Source: Rodentibacter caecimuris (lineage in GTDB: Bacteria; Pseudomonadota; Gammaproteobacteria; Enterobacterales; Pasteurellaceae). Taken from it: DNA of 64,000 nt. The notes beneath the pieces were generated by a model that was given only the letters and a program-made list of their open reading frames with translations, did no database searches and was not told where the DNA came from. Below are positions 8,390 to 18,939 of the stretch, piece after piece; position 1 is the first letter of the stretch, and every line of letters begins with the position of its first letter. The stretch spans positions 1 to 64,000 of the forward strand of contig MLAA01000001.1 of NCBI GenBank assembly GCA_001998905.1, written 5' to 3'. The position numbers and the translations under genes are program-made.

Positions 8390-10081
8390 ATGTCTGCTCA
8401 ATTACTTTCTCAACTTACTCATATCGTCGGAAAACAATACATCATTACCGATCCCGCAAAAACCGAATCCTATCGAAGCGGCTATCGTTTTGGTACAGGT
8501 AAAGCATTAGCTGTTATTCGTCCTGCTACTTTAGTGGAATTTTGGCGAATTTTAGAAGCTTGTGTTAAAGCAGACGTTATTGTAATTAATCAAGCGGCCA
8601 ATACCGGGCTAACCGGAGGTTCAACCCCAAATGGCAATGATTATGATCGAGATATTGTTATTATTAATGCAATGCGAATTGATGGTATTCAAATTATAAA
8701 CAATGCCGAGCAGGTAATTTGTTTACCCGGTTCTACCTTAAATAATCTTGAAAATAAGTTAAAAACCTATGGTCGTGAGCCTCATTCGGTTATCGGTTCT
8801 TCTTGTATTGGCGCTTCAGTTATCGGCGGCATCTGTAATAATTCCGGCGGAGCTTTGGTTCAACGAGGACCAGCTTATACAGAAATGGCATTATATGCTC
8901 AAATCAATGCAAAAGGCGAATTGGAGCTAAAAAATCATCTCGGTATCTATTTAGGCACAACGCCGGAAGAAATACTCTCCAATTTACAAAATCAACATTA
9001 TCAAACAAGAGATGTGGAAAAAAATTGCGGTAAGGGACATGACGATCATTACTGTCAGCACGTCCGTCAAGTCAACGAAAATTCTCCTGCCCGTTTTAAT
9101 GCCGACCCTACACGACATTATGAAGCTTCGGGCTGTGCCGGTAAATTGGCTGTATTTGCCGTACGCTTAGATACTTTTCCACTGGAAACCGAAACTGCCG
9201 TATTTTACATTGGTACCAATCAAACAAGTGTCCTAAATGATATTCGACGTCATATATTAACCCATTTTGAACAATTACCGATTTCCGGTGAATATATTCA
9301 TCGTCATGCTTTTGATATAGCCGCCCATTACGGTAAAGATACTTTCTGGGTAATAAAAAAATTCGGTACGCATTGGTTACCTAAATTATTTGCCTTAAAA
9401 GCCAATGTCGATCGTATCAGTAAAAAATGGGCATTTTTACCTAAACATATGAGCGATAAGCTACTACAGTTTATTTCTAAAATATTACCTCAACATTTGC
9501 CGCAACGTTTACTACAATATCGTGATAAATATGAACATCACCTCATTATTAAAATGGGGGGAAAAGGTATCCCAGAAGCAGAAAACTATTTACAAAACTA
9601 CTTTAACGAACGCTCTAAAGGAGATTATTTCAAATGTAATCCACAGGAAAATCAAGCAGCAATGCTACACCGTTTTGCAGTGGCATCTGCAGCCGTGCGC
9701 TATCGAGCAGTACATGAAAATGAAGTAGAAGATATCGTAGCGCTTGATATCGCTTTACGCCGTAATGATCAAAATTGGTTTGAGACATTACCTGGTGAAA
9801 TTGAACAAAAAATAGCCCATAAATTATATTACGGTCATTTTATGTGTCATGTTTTTCATCAAGATTATATTGTAAAAAAAGGCTTCGATTGTGTTGAACT
9901 TGAACATCAAATGCTAGCGTTACTTGATAAACGAGGCGCTCAATATCCTGCTGAACATAATGTCGGACATTTGTATGAAGCTAAACCAAACTTAAAAATC
10001 TTCTATCAAAAATTAGATCCAACCAACAGTTTTAATCCCGGAATAGGCTATACACCGAAGAAAAAATATTGGCGAGAATAA
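8390..10081 (+). CDS. dld: Quinone-dependent D-lactate dehydrogenase
   Basis: This peripheral-membrane FAD enzyme oxidises D-lactate to pyruvate and passes electrons to quinone. The N-terminal FAD-binding half shows QAANTGLTGGSTPNGNDYDRD and a second conserved block SVIGSSCIGASVIGGICNNSGG, both nearly as in E. coli Dld; the C-terminal membrane-binding half ends with a conserved AEHNVGHLY. The GTG at 8381 would add three residues (MYQ); I prefer the ATG at 8390, which matches the family start better. Neither has a strong Shine-Dalgarno sequence. A TGTGA half-site near 8286 is a weak CRP candidate. Confidence 0.95.
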   Translation: MSAQLLSQLTHIVGKQYIITDPAKTESYRSGYRFGTGKALAVIRPATLVEFWRILEACVKADVIVINQAANTGLTGGSTPNGNDYDRDIVIINAMRIDGIQIINNAEQVICLPGSTLNNLENKLKTYGREPHSVIGSSCIGASVIGGICNNSGGALVQRGPAYTEMALYAQINAKGELELKNHLGIYLGTTPEEILSNLQNQHYQTRDVEKNCGKGHDDHYCQHVRQVNENSPARFNADPTRHYEASGCAGKLAVFAVRLDTFPLETETAVFYIGTNQTSVLNDIRRHILTHFEQLPISGEYIHRHAFDIAAHYGKDTFWVIKKFGTHWLPKLFALKANVDRISKKWAFLPKHMSDKLLQFISKILPQHLPQRLLQYRDKYEHHLIIKMGGKGIPEAENYLQNYFNERSKGDYFKCNPQENQAAMLHRFAVASAAVRYRAVHENEVEDIVALDIALRRNDQNWFETLPGEIEQKIAHKLYYGHFMCHVFHQDYIVKKGFDCVELEHQMLALLDKRGAQYPAEHNVGHLYEAKPNLKIFYQKLDPTNSFNPGIGYTPKKKYWRE

Positions 10082-10103
10082 TATCTATTTATCATTAAAA
10101 CCG

Positions 10104-10129
10104 ATTGTCGATAGATGTCTATCGACAAT
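10104..10129. terminator. Hairpin after dld
   Basis: A perfect 11-bp inverted repeat (10104-10114 with 10119-10129), 4-base loop. It has no clear T run, so it may be a terminator or an mRNA-end stabiliser. Confidence 0.5.
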
Positions 10130-10238
10130 GCTATAAAATATCTGATTTTCTGACCGCACTTTTTGTATCCCTCTCTTACATTCAATAAAATCCCCTTTTG
10201 GAGTATAATGTTACCCAAAAACAAATAAGGAAATATTC

Positions 10239-12812
10239 ATGGACAGTTTTGAACAACACACCCCAATGATGAAACAGTACCTAAATCTCAAAGCAGAAAA
10301 TCCGGATATTTTGCTGTTTTATCGAATGGGGGATTTTTATGAATTGTTTTATGAGGATGCTAAAAAGGCAGCCGCATTATTAGATATTTCCTTAACTAAA
10401 CGAGGACAGTCAGCAGGACAGCCAATTCCAATGGCGGGTGTACCTTATCATGCGATTGAAGGATATTTAGCAAAATTAGTTCAACTGGGAGAATCGGTTG
10501 CGATCTGTGAACAAGTGGGTGATCCAACAACCTCAAAAGGGCCGGTTGAACGTAAAATTGTGCGTATAGTTACCCCAGGTACTGTTAGTGATGAAGCTTT
10601 ATTGCCAGAGCGGCAAGATAATTTGATTGCAGCCCTGTACCAAGACAAAGAGACTTTTGGCTTAGCAACATTGGATATAACATCAGGACGTTTTCAAGTT
10701 TGCGAATTAACCTCCGTACAGAGCCTTCAGGCCGAATTACAACGCATTAATCCGGCAGAATTGCTTTATAGCGAAGACTTTTCCGATATATCTCTAATCG
10801 AAGCTTATAAAGGGCTACGCCGTCGTCCTACTTGGGAATTTGAACTTAGCACGTCAATTACATTACTAAATCGCCAATTTGGTACGAAAGATTTACGAGC
10901 ATTCGGTGTTGAAAAATTACCAATTGGATTATGTGCTGCAGGCTGTCTATTACAATATGCCAAAGATACTCAGCGTACCGCATTACCTCATATTCAAAGT
11001 ATTGGTGCAATACAAAATAATGAGAATATTCAATTAGATGCAGCAACCAGACGAAATCTAGAGTTAACTCATAACCTCGCAGGAGGAACGGAAAACACAC
11101 TGGCTTCCGTATTAGATAAATGCGTTACCCCCATGGGAAGTCGTTTACTAAAACGTTGGATTCATCAACCAATAAGAGATATTGAGAAATTACGACAACG
11201 TCAACAAATTATCGCGGATATTATTGATTTGGATTTAATCCCAGATCTACAACCTTATTTACAACAAATCGGTGATATGGAACGCATTTTAGCCCGTATT
11301 GCATTACGTTCTGCCAGACCAAGAGACCTCACTCGATTACGTACTGCTTTGGAACAATTACCGTTTATTCAAGCCCTACTCGCTCATAAAACGAATTCAA
11401 AAGTGGCCGCACTTTTTAACCAAATTTCTGATTTTAGTGAACAATATGATTTACTGCATAGAGCGATTATTGAAACGCCTCCATTACTAATTCGTGACGG
11501 TGGTGTCATTGCACCGGGCTATCATAACGAGCTAGACGAATGGCGAATGTTATCTGACGGAGCAACTCAATATTTGGAAAATTTAGAACAGCGGGAACGT
11601 GAGAAAACCGGTATTGACACATTAAAAATCGGCTTTAATGCCGTACATGGTTATTACATTCAAATCAGTCAAGGACAGGCACACAAAGCACCAATTCATT
11701 ATGTTCGACGTCAAACTTTGAAAAATGCCGAACGTTATATTATTCCAGAACTAAAAGAGTATGAAGATAAAGTACTCAAATCAAAAAGTGCAGCGCTTGC
11801 GTTAGAAAAGCAACTTTATGAAGAATTATTTGATTTATTACTACCCCATTTAGGTACGTTACAATTCGCCAGTTTAGTACTATCCGAATTAGATGTATTG
11901 GTCAATCTTGCGGAACGCGCGAATACTCTCAATTATATAGCCCCAACCTTTACCGAAAAGCGGGGTATCAAAATTGAAAACGGGCGCCATCCTGTTGTCG
12001 AGCAAGTGCTAAAACAACCTTTTATTGCTAATCCAGTTACGCTAAACGCAGAACGCCAATTACTTATTATTACAGGTCCAAATATGGGTGGAAAAAGCAC
12101 TTATATGAGACAAACTGCACTTATCGTCTTAATGGCATATATTGGTAGTTTTGTTCCGGCGGAGAAAGCAGAAATTGGTTCAGTTGACCGCATTTTTACT
12201 CGAATAGGCGCATCTGATGATTTGGCGTCTGGCCGTTCCACATTTATGGTAGAAATGACGGAAATGGCAAATATCTTACATCAAGCGACTGAATACAGTT
12301 TGGTTCTCATTGATGAAATCGGACGGGGAACATCAACTTACGACGGATTGTCTCTGGCATGGGCTTGTGCTGAATGGTTAGCGAAGCAAGTCGGCTCTCT
12401 CACTTTATTTGCCACACATTATTTCGAATTAACGGCGTTACCGGAGAAAATTGCAGGAATTTATAATATCCATTTAGATGCAGTCGAACACAACGATACC
12501 ATTGCATTTATGCATGCCGTACAAGAGGGCGCAGCAAGTAAAAGTTACGGGTTGGCCGTTGCTGCATTGGCTGGTGTTCCGCAATTAGTAATAAAACTGG
12601 CAAAACAAAAATTGAATCAACTTGAAAAACTATCATTGCAAAATACGGATAAAAATATCCAAGAATTGCGTTCACTGAACAATATACAAGGTAGTTTGAA
12701 TTTTGAACGAGAAAGCGATCAACTGAGAATTGCTATCGAAAAGCTAGACCCCGATGAGCTTAGTCCAAAACAAGCATTAGCTTATTTATATCAACTAAAG
12801 AAGATGCTGTAG
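10239..12812 (+). CDS. mutS: DNA mismatch repair protein MutS
   Basis: MutS recognises mismatched bases and small loops and starts methyl-directed repair with MutL and MutH. The 857 residues have the mismatch-binding Phe-x-Glu in GDFYELF (about 33-39), connector, lever and clamp domains, then the ATPase with Walker [10 protein letters not shown], the Walker B and signature segments [12 protein letters not shown], the ATHYFELT motif, and a C-terminal helical region. ATAAGGAAA lies upstream of the ATG. It is monocistronic, ending at a terminator shared with bioD. Confidence 0.98.
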   Translation: MDSFEQHTPMMKQYLNLKAENPDILLFYRMGDFYELFYEDAKKAAALLDISLTKRGQSAGQPIPMAGVPYHAIEGYLAKLVQLGESVAICEQVGDPTTSKGPVERKIVRIVTPGTVSDEALLPERQDNLIAALYQDKETFGLATLDITSGRFQVCELTSVQSLQAELQRINPAELLYSEDFSDISLIEAYKGLRRRPTWEFELSTSITLLNRQFGTKDLRAFGVEKLPIGLCAAGCLLQYAKDTQRTALPHIQSIGAIQNNENIQLDAATRRNLELTHNLAGGTENTLASVLDKCVTPMGSRLLKRWIHQPIRDIEKLRQRQQIIADIIDLDLIPDLQPYLQQIGDMERILARIALRSARPRDLTRLRTALEQLPFIQALLAHKTNSKVAALFNQISDFSEQYDLLHRAIIETPPLLIRDGGVIAPGYHNELDEWRMLSDGATQYLENLEQREREKTGIDTLKIGFNAVHGYYIQISQGQAHKAPIHYVRRQTLKNAERYIIPELKEYEDKVLKSKSAALALEKQLYEELFDLLLPHLGTLQFASLVLSELDVLVNLAERANTLNYIAPTFTEKRGIKIENGRHPVVEQVLKQPFIANPVTLNAERQLLIITGPNMGGKSTYMRQTALIVLMAYIGSFVPAEKAEIGSVDRIFTRIGASDDLASGRSTFMVEMTEMANILHQATEYSLVLIDEIGRGTSTYDGLSLAWACAEWLAKQVGSLTLFATHYFELTALPEKIAGIYNIHLDAVEHNDTIAFMHAVQEGAASKSYGLAVAALAGVPQLVIKLAKQKLNQLEKLSLQNTDKNIQELRSLNNIQGSLNFERESDQLRIAIEKLDPDELSPKQALAYLYQLKKML

Positions 12813-12816
12813 AAAA

Positions 12817-12843
12817 ATAAAAGCGGATAATCTCCGCTTTTAT
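12817..12843. terminator. Shared terminator between mutS and bioD
   Basis: An 11-bp stem (12817-12827 with 12833-12843), A-rich before and T-rich within, lies between the convergent genes and overlaps the bioD stop codon. Confidence 0.8.
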
Positions 12844-13481
12844 AGCGATTGTTGTGGCAATATTTCAAACAACGCCTGTGGAAAATACCGTATCAAATAA
12901 TCGACAAAATAGCGCTGAGTTTCTTGAGCAATAATCGGATCAGTTTTCGGGTAATGATTATAAATAAGGCTGTGTAGGGGGACTTGATGTAAACGACAAA
13001 CTTCTAAACTCAATAAAGTGTGGTTGATGCTGCCTAATTTCCCCGATGTAACTAACATTAGCGGATAGCCTCGTTGGCGTAAATAATCAAGAATTATCTC
13101 CTTATCATTGTAAGGAACCATTAACCCCCCAGCCCCTTCTAACAGCACATAATCATATTTTTCGGCTAAAAGTGCGGTCGATTTTTCGAGAGTTTCTAAG
13201 TCAATAGAACAATTATCTAATTTAGCGGCCAAATGAGGCGAGCAAGGATAACGGAAAATATACGGACAAGTCAGTCCTTGTTTATCTTCTTCTGTAAAAT
13301 CAATTCCCTGTATTTGACGGTGTATTTTGATATCCTGAGAAAAATCTTGGCAACCCGTTTGCACCATTTTTTGGGTTATTACGGAGAAACCTTTTGCCAT
13401 CAATTTCTTCGCATACCAACCGGTTGCTACCGTTTTTCCTACGTCAGTATCAATGCCTGAAACAAAGATTATACGTCCCAT
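12840..13481 (-). CDS. bioD: ATP-dependent dethiobiotin synthetase
   Basis: BioD closes the ureido ring of dethiobiotin from 7,8-diaminopelargonate, CO2 and ATP. The 213 residues carry the P-loop GIDTDVGKT (about 9-17) and the ATP/substrate motif [13 protein letters not shown]. It overlaps the 3' end of bioC by 13 bases, so translation is coupled. It is the last gene of bioG-bioC-bioD. The bioF and bioA genes are not here but at 54.8-57.2 kb. Confidence 0.95.
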   Translation of the reverse strand: MGRIIFVSGIDTDVGKTVATGWYAKKLMAKGFSVITQKMVQTGCQDFSQDIKIHRQIQGIDFTEEDKQGLTCPYIFRYPCSPHLAAKLDNCSIDLETLEKSTALLAEKYDYVLLEGAGGLMVPYNDKEIILDYLRQRGYPLMLVTSGKLGSINHTLLSLEVCRLHQVPLHSLIYNHYPKTDPIIAQETQRYFVDYLIRYFPQALFEILPQQSL

Positions 13482-14236
13482 TTAGCCCCTCGATAACCTG
13501 CCAGAATAAATAATGGCGTATAAGTTAATTTTACGCCTTCACTAAAAGTGTATTGCGCCTGATAATGCTTGCAAAATGTTTTAACTGTTGTAGTAGTCCA
13601 ACTAGATTTCTTTATCGCTGTTACTCCACTTAATTTTAAATGTTTCAATACATCAATAGGGTGTTCAAAAAATAATTCTATTTTGCCACTCTCTAAATGG
13701 TAAAGTTCAAAATCCGCCGCCAGCCAATTTTGCCATATTTTAATATCAGGATAATCCAAACCAATTTGGGTAAGATGTCGAATTTCACTCAAATTATCGG
13801 GAGTAAAAGTGCTGAGCAATAATAAACCATTCGGAGCAAATAGTCGTCTGAGACGTTGAATAAACTGCTGAGGACGATGAAACCATTGCACTGCCGAAGC
13901 ACTGCTAATTAAATCAAATTTACCTTGAAAATCAATTTGTTCTGCATCACCACAAATAAATTGGTAGGGGCGGGATAATTTCTGTTTCAGTTGAGCCGAA
14001 ACATCACATAAATCATTAAATAACCATTTCTTTGCTCGAATATGCCGTTGTAGCAAGTGGCTAAAATCCCCTGTTCCGCAACCTATTTCCAACACATGAT
14101 CGAAATTCGTCCGTGTACTTAACAATAGATTCATTAGCCGTCGATTAATTTCCTGCTGAGCCTTTGCCTGCTCATCATAAAAAGGTATAGCTCGACTAAA
14201 GTAGCGTTTGACCAGGGCCTTACTTGTTAAGTCCAT
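13469..14236 (-). CDS. bioC: Malonyl-ACP O-methyltransferase
   Basis: BioC methylates malonyl-ACP so that fatty-acid synthesis can build the pimeloyl chain of biotin. The SAM-binding motif [12 protein letters not shown] is at about residues 47-58, with the acidic residue of motif 2 in FNDLCD. I place the start at the ATG at 14236 ([13 protein letters not shown]), giving 255 residues, because the longer frame starting at 14314 would overlap bioG by 88 bases. The chosen start overlaps the bioG stop by 10 bases, a typical coupled arrangement. Confidence 0.93.
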   Translation of the reverse strand: MDLTSKALVKRYFSRAIPFYDEQAKAQQEINRRLMNLLLSTRTNFDHVLEIGCGTGDFSHLLQRHIRAKKWLFNDLCDVSAQLKQKLSRPYQFICGDAEQIDFQGKFDLISSASAVQWFHRPQQFIQRLRRLFAPNGLLLLSTFTPDNLSEIRHLTQIGLDYPDIKIWQNWLAADFELYHLESGKIELFFEHPIDVLKHLKLSGVTAIKKSSWTTTTVKTFCKHYQAQYTFSEGVKLTYTPLFILAGYRGAKWDV

Positions 14237-14868
14237 AATTGCTCCCAACGACTGAAATATGGTAAACAATAATGTTCTCCAGCAATGAAACTTATCGGGC
14301 AACGGCTTTGCCAATAGGCTTGTTGATGTTGAGCAGAAAAAATTTTATCTTGCTCAGCAATAATAGCATGCGTCCAAGACAATAGATCTGTACATTCATC
14401 TTGCTTGATAGCATAAAAAAGAGCGGTTAGTTCCAAATGAAGATCTGAAAAGCTCCGTTGTTCCCCTAGTTGCTGATAATTAGTAAGCATTTTGCCACAC
14501 ATCCGGCGCTCAAACTTTAATCTGTTTTGTTCCGTGAAATTATTGAGTGTAGCATCAAAAATGTCTGGAGGAATACCACATTGTTCGTCATAAGGCTTAC
14601 CTGTGCCATTAATTGCTGTAGCTGACTGAAGCGGTATTCCACTTAGTACCCGTTCAGCAACCCACACTCCCATTGACCAAGCAACAACCCGTATTTCTTG
14701 ATAAAGAGAAAACTCAAAATCTAAGCGAAGATCTTGATAATCATAACAAATCAATAAATCGTAACCCTTAGGTAAAATTAAATGATTGATTGCCGAAACT
14801 GGAGTTCCCCAACCAGCAAAATAAAGAATTAAGTTTTGTTTCTGCTTATTGTGCCAAAGATATTTCAT
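14227..14868 (-). CDS. bioG: Pimeloyl-ACP methyl ester esterase, BioG type
   Basis: BioG removes the methyl group from pimeloyl-ACP methyl ester, which ends chain elongation before BioF acts. It is the non-BioH esterase used in Haemophilus. The 213-residue alpha/beta-hydrolase has the nucleophile Ser65 in AWSMG, the expected oxyanion region near FAGWG (17-21) and a histidine in GEHYCLPYF near the C terminus. It is the first gene of the minus-strand bioG-bioC-bioD unit and is divergent from nadV across 300 bp. Confidence 0.9.
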   Translation of the reverse strand: MKYLWHNKQKQNLILYFAGWGTPVSAINHLILPKGYDLLICYDYQDLRLDFEFSLYQEIRVVAWSMGVWVAERVLSGIPLQSATAINGTGKPYDEQCGIPPDIFDATLNNFTEQNRLKFERRMCGKMLTNYQQLGEQRSFSDLHLELTALFYAIKQDECTDLLSWTHAIIAEQDKIFSAQHQQAYWQSRCPISFIAGEHYCLPYFSRWEQLWT

Positions 14869-15168
14869 AGTATTTACATACCGATTCTTTAATTATTATT
14901 TCAGTCTATTATAGCCGATCAACTATTAAATATTAGTTTTCACTTACCATATCATTCGCTATATAGCAGCGAATATTGAGACATCAATATAACAGATTTT
15001 GTTATAGATAACCTTTAATTGTAGTAAAATCCGATTTCATCTCTAGAAAATGTTTAATATTTCAAGTTAAAGTCATACATCATGTAGCATATATTTTAGA
15101 TTTATTAGTTAGATAATATAAAACACAATATATTTGCTATTTCTTTATGTTCGCGTTACCATTTCATA
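14869..15168. other. AT-rich intergenic region between bioG and nadV
   Basis: This 300-bp region is very AT-rich and must hold the divergent promoters for bioGCD and nadV. Apart from the inverted repeat at the nadV start I see no gene, no RNA and no clear BirA operator. Confidence 0.6.
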
Positions 15169-15175
15169 ATGGTAA
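15156..15175 (+). promoter_or_regulatory. Inverted repeat covering the nadV start codon
   Basis: TTACCATT (15156-15163) and AATGGTAA (15168-15175) form a perfect 8-bp inverted repeat with a 4-base spacer. The right arm contains the ATG at 15169. In mRNA it could hide the start codon; in DNA it could be an operator. Its role is inference. Confidence 0.45.
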
Positions 15176-16713
15176 ATAACAATAAATGTAAAAAATATAT
15201 GCCAAATTTTCAATGTGGCGGTATTTTACCCGTGCTGCTTTGTGATTTTTATAAAACATCTCACCGTTTGCAATACCCACAAGGAACCCAAATTATTTAC
15301 AGTACTTTTACTCCCCGAAGTAATCGGCAGGCTCCCCACATTGATAGAGTGGTGAGCTTTGGCTTTCAAGCTTTTATTACAAAATATTTAATTTGGTATT
15401 TTAACGAGAACTTTTTCTCTCGCCCCGAACAACAGGTGGTAAATGAATATTGTGAATTTATTCAACGCACGTTGGCACAAACCGATAAAGGTGAACATAT
15501 TGCTCAATTACATCGTTTAGGCTATTTGCCATTAAAAATTAAAGCGGTTGAGGAAGGAAAAACTGTCGCAATACAAATGCCAATGATGACTATCGAAAAT
15601 ACGCACACCGATTTCGCTTGGTTGACTAATTACCTTGAAACATTAATCAATATGTCAATGTGGCAGCCGATAATCTCTGCATCAGTAGCTCGCCAATGCC
15701 GTTTCGTTTTGATGAATTTTGCCGAGCAAACCTGTGAAAATCATGATCATATCCCTTTCCAGTTACACGACTTCTCTATGCGAGGAATGAGTTCTTTAGA
15801 ATCAGCAGAGCTATCAGGCAGCGGCCATTTAACTTGTTTTATCGGTACGGATACCATTCCGGCCATTTTATTTGTTGAGCGCTATTATGGCTCATCCCAA
15901 CTTATCGGAACATCGATCCCGGCATCAGAACATTCAGTCATGAGTGCACATGGCACGGATGAACTTCCTACATTTCGCTATTTAATGGCACAATATCCTG
16001 ATTCTATGCTATCGATTGTCGCAGATACAACGGATTTTTGGTATAACATCAGTGTGAATTTACCTCTTTTAAAAAAAGAGATTATGGCACGTCCAGAGCA
16101 TGCTAAAATTATTATCCGTCCCGATAGCGGTGATGCGTATAAAATAATCTGCGGTGATCCTGATGCCAATACGAGCTATGAGCAAAAGGGATTAATCGAA
16201 TGCTTATGGGACATTGTAGGCGGTAAAGTAAATAATAAGGGCTACAAAGAATTGGATTGCCACATCGGTGTAATTTATGGTGATGGCGTAAACTACGAAA
16301 AAATGGTCCGTATTCTAACCGGTTTACAACAAAAAGGTTATGCTTCTAATAACTTAGTTTTTGGTGTGGGTTCACAAACTTATCAAGCGAATACTAGAGA
16401 TACACTTGGATTTGCCATAAAAGCCACCTCAATGATGATCAATGGTCAAGAAAAAGCTATATTTAAAAATCCTAAGACAGATGACGGTTTGAAAAAATCA
16501 CAAAAAGGTCGGGTAAAATTAGTTTCACTTGATCATTATGTGGAAGGTCTAAGTGCTGCTGACGACTTTAGCGATGATTTATTGGAAGTGATTTTTGAAA
16601 ACGGTAAATTAGTTAAATCTACAAATTTTGATCGTATTCGGGCTAACTTAGCAGAAGATCTTGAACATTACCATATAAAGCATAATACCAATGAGAGAAT
16701 GTGTTTATGTTGA
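15169..16713 (+). CDS. nadV: Nicotinamide phosphoribosyltransferase NadV
   Basis: NadV makes NMN from nicotinamide and PRPP; NMN is then adenylated to NAD by NadR or similar. Carriage of nadV makes Pasteurellaceae independent of V factor. The 514-residue sequence follows human NAMPT and H. ducreyi NadV: DFYKTSHRLQYP near the N terminus, FQLHDFSMRGMSSLESA, SIPASEHSVMSAHG, IIRPDSGD and LVFGVGSQTYQ. Neither the ATG at 15169 nor the one at 15199 (MPNFQCGG) has a good Shine-Dalgarno sequence, so the start is uncertain. It stands alone without prs or other NAD genes, and the flanking DNA is AT-rich and poor in uptake signals. Confidence 0.95.
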   Translation: MVNNNKCKKYMPNFQCGGILPVLLCDFYKTSHRLQYPQGTQIIYSTFTPRSNRQAPHIDRVVSFGFQAFITKYLIWYFNENFFSRPEQQVVNEYCEFIQRTLAQTDKGEHIAQLHRLGYLPLKIKAVEEGKTVAIQMPMMTIENTHTDFAWLTNYLETLINMSMWQPIISASVARQCRFVLMNFAEQTCENHDHIPFQLHDFSMRGMSSLESAELSGSGHLTCFIGTDTIPAILFVERYYGSSQLIGTSIPASEHSVMSAHGTDELPTFRYLMAQYPDSMLSIVADTTDFWYNISVNLPLLKKEIMARPEHAKIIIRPDSGDAYKIICGDPDANTSYEQKGLIECLWDIVGGKVNNKGYKELDCHIGVIYGDGVNYEKMVRILTGLQQKGYASNNLVFGVGSQTYQANTRDTLGFAIKATSMMINGQEKAIFKNPKTDDGLKKSQKGRVKLVSLDHYVEGLSAADDFSDDLLEVIFENGKLVKSTNFDRIRANLAEDLEHYHIKHNTNERMCLC

Positions 16714-16934
16714 AATCTATTTCCGTTAATTCCTATTCCTTGTGTTAAATTATTTCGTTCTAAAATTTGAGCCTTGCTTTTTATAAATCCAATAGCAATA
16801 TCTAATATGCTTAATCGCTATTTAAATTCTATAACGCTCTGATTTACCCCACTTGCACGGACATCAACCGATGCCCGCGCTTATTACGATTACCCTCAAC
16901 TAGAAAGTAACACTATTTCTACAATAACTAGTTT

Positions 16935-17939
16935 TTAATTTCCTAGCGTCGCTACCATTACCGCTTTTATCGTATGTAAGCGGTTTTCAGCTTCATCGAA
17001 AACAATTGAAGCCTCAGATTCGAACACTTCATCGGTAACTTCTAAACCGTTCATTCCATAGCGTTGTGCCATTTCTTTACCTATCACAGTGTTTTCATCA
17101 TGAAAAGCTGGTAAGCAATGCATAAACTTCACTTTCGGGTTACCCGTCAACGCTAATAATTCTCTATTAACTTGATAAGGTTTCATTAAATTAATACGTT
17201 GTTCCCAAGCTTCCTCAGGTTCACCCATTGACACCCAAATATCCGTATAAAGAAAATCAACGCCTTTCACGCCTTCCTCGGTATTTTCTGTACAAGTGAT
17301 TTTAGCACCCGTTTTTTGGGCAATTTCGGCAACTTCATCTAAAAGTTTTTGTTCCGGCCAAAAAGCTTTTGGACCAACTAAGCGTAAATCAACGCCCATT
17401 AACGCGGCACCTTCAACAAACGAATTTCCCATATTATTACGTGCATCGCCTAAATAAGCCATTTTCATTTGATTTAACCGTTTACCTTCTCCATGTTCTA
17501 GCATCGTTAAAAAATCAGCGAGAATCTGTGTAGGGTGAAAATCATCAGTTAAACCATTCCAAACCGGAACGCCAGAGTATTGTGCCAAGATCTCAACTTG
17601 TTCTTGTCCGTAACCACGATATTGAATACCATCGTAAATTCGCCCCAATACCCTAGCGGTATCTTTCATTGATTCTTTTACACCAATTTGTGAACCTGTC
17701 GGTCCGATATAACTAACATTAGCACCTTGATCAAAAGCAGCCACCTCAAAAGAAGAACGAGTTCGAGTAGAGGTTTTTTCAAAGATAAGCGCAATATTCT
17801 TACCTTTTAATCTTGGTTGTTCCGTACCACAATATTTTGCTTTTTTTAATTCCGCAGATAGCTCAAGTAAGAATTGAATTTCTCGTGGGGTAAAATCCAT
17901 TAATCTTAAAAAATGGCGATTTCTTAGATTGATTGGCAT
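16935..17939 (-). CDS. argF: Ornithine carbamoyltransferase
   Basis: The enzyme joins carbamoyl phosphate and ornithine to give citrulline, or runs in reverse in the arginine deiminase pathway. The 334 residues match E. coli ArgI/ArgF throughout: carbamoyl-phosphate loop STRTR (about 56-60), HPTQILADF, the ornithine loop with SMG, and HCLPAFHD. No arcA, arcC or other arg gene is nearby, so whether it is anabolic or catabolic (arcB) cannot be told. GGAGGATC precedes the ATG, and a PurR-like box lies 23-38 bp upstream. In H. influenzae, as I recall, the same gene also neighbours a ybhA-type phosphatase. Confidence 0.95.
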   Translation of the reverse strand: MPINLRNRHFLRLMDFTPREIQFLLELSAELKKAKYCGTEQPRLKGKNIALIFEKTSTRTRSSFEVAAFDQGANVSYIGPTGSQIGVKESMKDTARVLGRIYDGIQYRGYGQEQVEILAQYSGVPVWNGLTDDFHPTQILADFLTMLEHGEGKRLNQMKMAYLGDARNNMGNSFVEGAALMGVDLRLVGPKAFWPEQKLLDEVAEIAQKTGAKITCTENTEEGVKGVDFLYTDIWVSMGEPEEAWEQRINLMKPYQVNRELLALTGNPKVKFMHCLPAFHDENTVIGKEMAQRYGMNGLEVTDEVFESEASIVFDEAENRLHTIKAVMVATLGN

Positions 17940-17961
17940 AGAGATCCTCCTGTGTGATGAT

Positions 17962-17977
17962 AGTTAAACGTTTGCGC
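17962..17977 (-). promoter_or_regulatory. PurR-like operator upstream of argF
   Basis: Read on the minus strand the site is GCGCAAACGTTTAACT, which keeps the core CGCAAACGTTT of the PurR consensus ACGCAAACGTTTNCNT. Occupation by PurR is inference. Confidence 0.5.
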
Positions 17978-18065
17978 CGTTTATTATACAGATTGTGAAT
18001 AAATTAAAAAGCCTACAAAATCGACAAGGAGCTCCTGAGCCTTCGGTTAAATTTAAAAATAAAGA

Positions 18066-18884
18066 TTATAATGACAACGCATTTTTTAATACTTGTGCAA
18101 TACCATTCTCATCGTTTGATGTCGTAACCATTTTAGCCTGTAATTTGACTTCTTCTTCGGCATTGCCCATTGCTATGCCCAAGCCGACCGCACTTAGCAT
18201 ACTGATATCATTATGATTATCGCCGAATGCAATAACCTCTTTCGGCTCAACTTCCCAGTCTTTTAACAAAGCGAGTAATCTTCCGCCTTTCGTATTACCC
18301 GCATTGGCAATATCGACACGATCAATCCAAGACCATTCGCAACTAAATTGAGAAATCGGTAGTTCATTTACCACATTATTCATAATCTCTTTATTCTCTG
18401 CACTGATGACACATTTCCAAATTGGATTATGATGATCAATTACCTCTTGAATGCTTTCCACTTTTCTGACATCAGGACGCACATTCTCAGGGCAAGTTTC
18501 CACCCATTTAACAAATTTTTCCATATGCGGATTAAGTTGTGCATAATTCATTGAATCTCGAGAATACATCAAAAGATGACAATGATGTTTTTCTGCGACA
18601 TCATAGATTAATTGTGCCTGCTGTTTAGAAAGTGGGTTATAAAATGGAGTGGTATCCGTAGCCACATCATAAACATAGGTTCCATTACAACAGATAATCG
18701 GGGTATCTAAGCCTAATTCATGATAGTAAGGTTTTACGGCCGTATGATGACGACCAGTAACCAACAGAATTTTAATCCCTTTATCCATTGCGGCTTGAAT
18801 TGCCAATTTATTTTCCAGCAGAATATGCCCTTCGGAATTTAATAATGTGCCGTCAAGATCAAAAGCAACGACTTTATAATTCAT
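18066..18884 (-). CDS. ybhA: HAD-superfamily (Cof-type) sugar/pyridoxal phosphate phosphatase YbhA
   Basis: The 272 residues align well with E. coli YbhA, which dephosphorylates pyridoxal 5'-phosphate and some sugar phosphates. Motif I is FDLDGTLLN with Asp9 and Asp11, motif II is TGRHH, and motif IV is FGDNHNDISM; the IIB cap contains CNGTYVYD and SCEWSWIDRVDIA, both shared with YbhA. GGAGGGATAAGA precedes the ATG. It lies between ulaF (55 bp away, with a terminator) and the OTC gene, so it is probably its own unit. Confidence 0.9.
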   Translation of the reverse strand: MNYKVVAFDLDGTLLNSEGHILLENKLAIQAAMDKGIKILLVTGRHHTAVKPYYHELGLDTPIICCNGTYVYDVATDTTPFYNPLSKQQAQLIYDVAEKHHCHLLMYSRDSMNYAQLNPHMEKFVKWVETCPENVRPDVRKVESIQEVIDHHNPIWKCVISAENKEIMNNVVNELPISQFSCEWSWIDRVDIANAGNTKGGRLLALLKDWEVEPKEVIAFGDNHNDISMLSAVGLGIAMGNAEEEVKLQAKMVTTSNDENGIAQVLKNALSL

Positions 18885-18902
18885 TCTTATCCCTCCTAGA
18901 TT

Positions 18903-18930
18903 AAAAAAGGGCGGTTAAAGAACCGCCTTA
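18903..18930 (-). terminator. Terminator after ulaF
   Basis: GGCGGTT/AACCGCC stem (18910-18916 with 18921-18927) followed on the minus strand by six T residues. Confidence 0.85.
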
Positions 18931-18939
18931 TTGTCAATA

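Noticed and set aside
17991..18010. ArgR box before the OTC gene
   Set aside because: Only one TGAAT half-site is present; the other half does not match.
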